Shown piece after piece: positions 61,029 to 64,000 of a stretch of DNA of 64,000 bases. The notes beneath the pieces were generated by a model that was given only the letters and a program-made list of their open reading frames with translations, ran no database searches and had not been told where the DNA came from. Each line of letters starts with the position of its first letter. Position 1 is the stretch's first letter. The position numbers and the translations under genes are program-made. Source of the DNA: Candidatus Gastranaerophilales bacterium (lineage in GTDB: Bacteria; Cyanobacteriota; Vampirovibrionia; Gastranaerophilales; Gastranaerophilaceae); NCBI GenBank assembly GCA_944326685.1, contig CALVEV010000001.1:1-64000 (forward strand), in the 5' to 3' direction.

Positions 61029-62156
61029 ATGAAAAGATCTTTTAAAAAGTTTTTTAAATTCTTATTTATATTACTATTATTAGCTGGTTTATTTTTTGGT
61101 AGAGATTATGTCAGAAAATACGTTATAAATAGAATTCTTGGGGTGTATTATGTATACAAAGGGGATAGAGCCTACCACAAGCATAAATTAGCATATTCTA
61201 TAGAATATTATAATAAAGGATTAGAGTATTTCCCTAGCCATTATACTGCTTGGTATAATCTTGGAAATATTTATGTTGTTTATGAAGATTATTATTCTGC
61301 TGTTCAAGCTTATAAAAAAGCAATTGAATATAATCCTAGATACACCTTAGCTAGAATGAATCTTGGAATTATTGAAGCCGAAAAATTAGGAAATTTTGAT
61401 GAAGCAATAAACCAATACAATGCTATTATTAATCTAAAAAATAAAATCTGGGCTGTTCCGTTTCTTTTTAGTAATAAGAAAAGCTCAAAACAGAATATTG
61501 GACTCGCATACTACAATAGAGGACTTGCTTATCGCGGGAAAGCAATGTTTTTAGCAGAAGATGATAGAGAGTTAGAAATTGGATTTTTAAAACAGGCAGC
61601 TGAATCATACGAAAAATCTCATAAAATATTAAGAAAAAACTCTGATGTAGTATTTAACTTAGCACTAACATACCATTTAATGGGCAACTACAGAGATGCT
61701 GGAATAAATTACTGTAAAGCAATATACCTAACCCCTATGAATTATGAAGCACATTATAATTTAGCAATATTATTAAAACGATTGAAACGATACAAAGACT
61801 CTGTAGATGAATTAGAAAAAGCTTCTTTACTATTATCTTTTAGAGATGGTGAAGATGGACGTTCTTCATATGTATTTGGAATATTATCAGACGCATCTCA
61901 TTTATATGCAAAATATGGTGCCAACGAATTAGGTACTAATATGGATATTTACGATACTGATAATCAAGATGTTAATGTTAAAAAGAAAAAGAAGAAAAAA
62001 AAGAAACATACTGAAGATGATGATATAAAATTCAATTATTCGACAGGTAAAATTGTTCCAGCAGAAGAAATGAGCAAAACTATGATGCAAACATTTAAAG
62101 TTTGTGCTGGAATGGATTATTTTAAACACGAGGCTCCAGACGATGAAGAATATTAA
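61029..62156 (+). CDS. Membrane-anchored TPR protein
   Basis: The 375-residue protein has one N-terminal TM helix (about 8-24), then several tetratricopeptide repeats, such as YTAWYNLGNIYVVYEDYYSAVQAYKKAIEYNPRY and YEAHYNLAILLKRLKRYKDSVDELEKASLL, and a Lys-rich segment (KKKKKKKK at about 318-325). The -10-like TATAAAAT stands 7 nt before the ATG with no ribosome site, so a leaderless mRNA is likely. It overlaps the next gene by 14 bp. Confidence 0.85.
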   Translation: MKRSFKKFFKFLFILLLLAGLFFGRDYVRKYVINRILGVYYVYKGDRAYHKHKLAYSIEYYNKGLEYFPSHYTAWYNLGNIYVVYEDYYSAVQAYKKAIEYNPRYTLARMNLGIIEAEKLGNFDEAINQYNAIINLKNKIWAVPFLFSNKKSSKQNIGLAYYNRGLAYRGKAMFLAEDDRELEIGFLKQAAESYEKSHKILRKNSDVVFNLALTYHLMGNYRDAGINYCKAIYLTPMNYEAHYNLAILLKRLKRYKDSVDELEKASLLLSFRDGEDGRSSYVFGILSDASHLYAKYGANELGTNMDIYDTDNQDVNVKKKKKKKKKHTEDDDIKFNYSTGKIVPAEEMSKTMMQTFKVCAGMDYFKHEAPDDEEY

Positions 62157-63549
62157 TGAACTTGATATGTTAATGAATTTTTCTAATCTGATTAATTCGG
62201 CTTCTGATATTTTTTCTATTGCTTCTAATATAAAACAATATTATAGAGGTCTAAAAGAATTTAATATTTTATTTTATGATTATTCTTCTAAAAAATTGAA
62301 AGATGTTATTAATAACTTTTCTCCAATTGAAGATATGTACGATGAAACAGCAATTGGAGTTTTATATTCTAACTTCTTAAAATTATCAAATTGCGATTTT
62401 ATAATTGATAATAAAGAGTATTACAAACTTAGTTTTAATGAAGAAATATCTTCTAAAGTATTATTAATACCATTAAAAATGTCAGATTCTATATATGGAA
62501 TGATTGAATTAAGATTTAATGAAAATAAAGTATATAATTATAAAATTATAAATGCACTTAATATTTTTGCAAATCAACTTTTACTATTTATACAAAATAC
62601 TTTATTAAAAGAAAAATTACAACTTAATTATGATTTTTATGACTCCTTAAAAAATATTGCAAAAATTATTGAAACTCAATATGAATTAAATTATATTATC
62701 CCATTAATTGGAGAAATGATAGATAAATTTGTATCTAATCATTTAATATATATATTTATAAAAAATGGTTCAGAATATAAATTATTTTGGCCAAATGCTT
62801 GTAGAGATAAAGGAGTAAATGAACTAATCAAAAAACTCAAAACCGATTACTTAATATCAGAAGATAGGAAAATAGGAATTTTCCCATTAATTACAGAAAA
62901 AGAAATTCTAGGTTGTATCGTAGCTCATAGTACAATTGATAAATTAACTCCAGATGATATTGAATATATCAACCAATTAACAAAACAATCTTCTATAACT
63001 ATAGAAAGAGCCAACACATATGCTGAAGTATTAAAACATGCAACATTAGATGCTTTAACAGGTTTAAACAATAGACGTCAATTTGAAATTCGTTTAAAAC
63101 AAGAATATGCAAGTGCAAAACGTCAAAAGCACTCATTATGTGCAATGATGATTGATATTGATTTCTTTAAAAGTATTAACGATACATATGGGCATGCTAT
63201 TGGGGATAAAGTTTTAAAATCAGTTGCTAAGATAATAAAAGAACAACTACGGGAATATGATATTCCTTCTCGTTATGGTGGCGAAGAATTTTGTATATTA
63301 CTTCCTCAGACAAAAATAGAAGAAGCTAACATTGTTGCTCAAAGATTAAGAACAGCAGTTGAAAAAAGTGTTGTAGAAGTTTCTAATGAAAAAGAATCTC
63401 AAAATAAAAAAATAAATGTTACAATAAGTATAGGTCTATCTCAATTAAATAAAACAGATATAGCTGACGATTTATACAAAAGAGCTGATAGAGCTTTGTA
63501 TGAAGCAAAAGAAAGAGGCAGAAACAGGGTTGTAGTATATGAAGAATAA
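62143..63549 (+). CDS. GAF-GGDEF diguanylate cyclase
   Basis: Makes cyclic di-GMP from two GTP, 468 residues with the start at 62143. The sensory N-terminal part (about 15-290) looks like one or two GAF-like domains: LLIPLKMSDSIYGMIELRF and IGIFPLITEKEILGCIVAH. The C-terminal GGDEF domain has the active site RYGGEEF (379-383 for GGEEF), preceded by an allosteric I-site RxxD (REYD, five residues before). LTGLNNRRQFE and the helix YEAKERGRN are typical. It is coupled to the TPR gene upstream and to tsaE downstream by short overlaps. Confidence 0.92.
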   Translation: MKNINELDMLMNFSNLINSASDIFSIASNIKQYYRGLKEFNILFYDYSSKKLKDVINNFSPIEDMYDETAIGVLYSNFLKLSNCDFIIDNKEYYKLSFNEEISSKVLLIPLKMSDSIYGMIELRFNENKVYNYKIINALNIFANQLLLFIQNTLLKEKLQLNYDFYDSLKNIAKIIETQYELNYIIPLIGEMIDKFVSNHLIYIFIKNGSEYKLFWPNACRDKGVNELIKKLKTDYLISEDRKIGIFPLITEKEILGCIVAHSTIDKLTPDDIEYINQLTKQSSITIERANTYAEVLKHATLDALTGLNNRRQFEIRLKQEYASAKRQKHSLCAMMIDIDFFKSINDTYGHAIGDKVLKSVAKIIKEQLREYDIPSRYGGEEFCILLPQTKIEEANIVAQRLRTAVEKSVVEVSNEKESQNKKINVTISIGLSQLNKTDIADDLYKRADRALYEAKERGRNRVVVYEE

Positions 63550-64000
63550 ATCTTATAAAAAGATATGTAAATCATTAGACGATACAAGAGTCTTAGCAAA
63601 AAAATTCGCATCACTTGTTCCAAACGGATGCTTTGTTAACCTATTTGGAGAAATCGGGGCAGGGAAAACCGCATTTGTACGTTTAGTTGCAGAAGCTCTT
63701 GATATTAAAGAAAAAGTTACAAGCCCAAGTTTTACTATTTTGAACGAATATCATACAGGTAATATTCCTATTTACCATTTTGATTTATACAGATTAGAAA
63801 ATGAAGGTGTTAAAACAATTACTGATGAGTTAAGAGAATATTCATCAGGGAAACAATTAACATTTGTTGAATGGGCAGAATTTTCACAAAACGAAATTCC
63901 TTTTGATAGAATAGAAATAAATGTAACTTATGATGATGAAGATAATAGATGTTTTGAATTTACATCACAAGGTGCTGGCATGGAAAAAATTATAGAAGGA
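63539..64000 (+). CDS. tsaE: TsaE, tRNA threonylcarbamoyladenosine ATPase (partial, continues beyond the window)
   Basis: P-loop ATPase of the t6A tRNA modification complex. The first 154 codons lie in the window and the gene is cut by the window end. The Walker A motif GEIGAGKTAF (about 37-46), SPSFTILNEYHTG, HFDLYRLE and FVEWAEF are all TsaE features. The start overlaps the GGDEF gene by 11 bp. Confidence 0.93.
   Translation, partial: MKNKSYKKICKSLDDTRVLAKKFASLVPNGCFVNLFGEIGAGKTAFVRLVAEALDIKEKVTSPSFTILNEYHTGNIPIYHFDLYRLENEGVKTITDELREYSSGKQLTFVEWAEFSQNEIPFDRIEINVTYDDEDNRCFEFTSQGAGMEKIIEG

Noticed and set aside
1-64000. CRISPR arrays, insertion sequences or prophage
   Set aside because: No regular short repeats with spacers, no transposase, integrase, capsid or terminase was seen anywhere in the window.

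Overview
The window looks like the chromosome of a low-GC, anaerobic, Gram-negative-type bacterium. The best fit is a gut lineage of non-photosynthetic Cyanobacteriota (Vampirovibrionia / Gastranaerophilales, 'Melainabacteria'). This rests on a cyanobacterial-looking EF-Tu, an H-cluster maturase (HydG), diderm envelope genes (LptC, LptA, TolC, LolA, a lipid A-type acyltransferase), and many short lineage-specific proteins I cannot name. The assignment is an inference; no 16S gene is present.

Layout. 1-1.2 kb: tuf. 1.9-4.9 kb: hydG, bioB and a DUF1643 gene. 4.9-5.85 kb: a small inserted segment bounded by 34-bp direct repeats. It carries what looks like a par/Fst-type toxin-antitoxin locus (a 26-residue hydrophobic peptide with a facing antisense RNA), a small HTH protein and a small unknown protein. 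5.85-10.5 kb: a metallophosphoesterase, a CDF metal exporter, a GIY-YIG protein, a compact structured RNA, a DUF3800 protein and an inactive M48-like secreted protein. 10.6-22.2 kb: a near-complete aryl polyene (APE)-type biosynthetic cluster, with two ketosynthases, a chain-length-factor-like protein, ketoreductase, dehydratases, two ACPs, an AMP ligase fused to a hotdog domain, thioesterase, LolA-like carrier, MMPL exporter, phosphopantetheinyl transferase and two acyltransferases. 22.3-26 kb: a secreted protein, a TolC-like protein, rpsB and tsf. 26-34 kb: mostly lineage-specific genes, two XRE-type regulators and small membrane proteins. 34-40.7 kb: an operon-like run lptC, lptA, TPR, dprA, topA, aroE.

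41.2 kb: tRNA-Thr(CGU), followed by two tandem 134-bp repeats that each end in a copy of the tRNA 3' tail. 41.6-49.3 kb: rlmH, a secreted protein, trpB-trpR with two palindromic operators, rpmE, a GNAT-like protein, thyX, a degenerate cyclase-domain membrane protein, rqcH-like and rpsT. 49.8-60.8 kb: one 3,648-codon gene with FliD-type ends, about 24 beta-rich hook-IN-like repeats and two GLUG-rich insertions. 61-64 kb: a TPR membrane protein, a GAF-GGDEF diguanylate cyclase and the start of tsaE.

The strongest candidates for something not previously described are the par-like RNA toxin locus and the segment that carries it (4886-5879), the giant FliD-like surface protein with its internal segmental duplication, the tRNA-tail tandem repeats, and the APE-type cluster in this lineage. 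Several genes also share an extended -10 box exactly 6 nt before the ATG, which suggests leaderless transcription.
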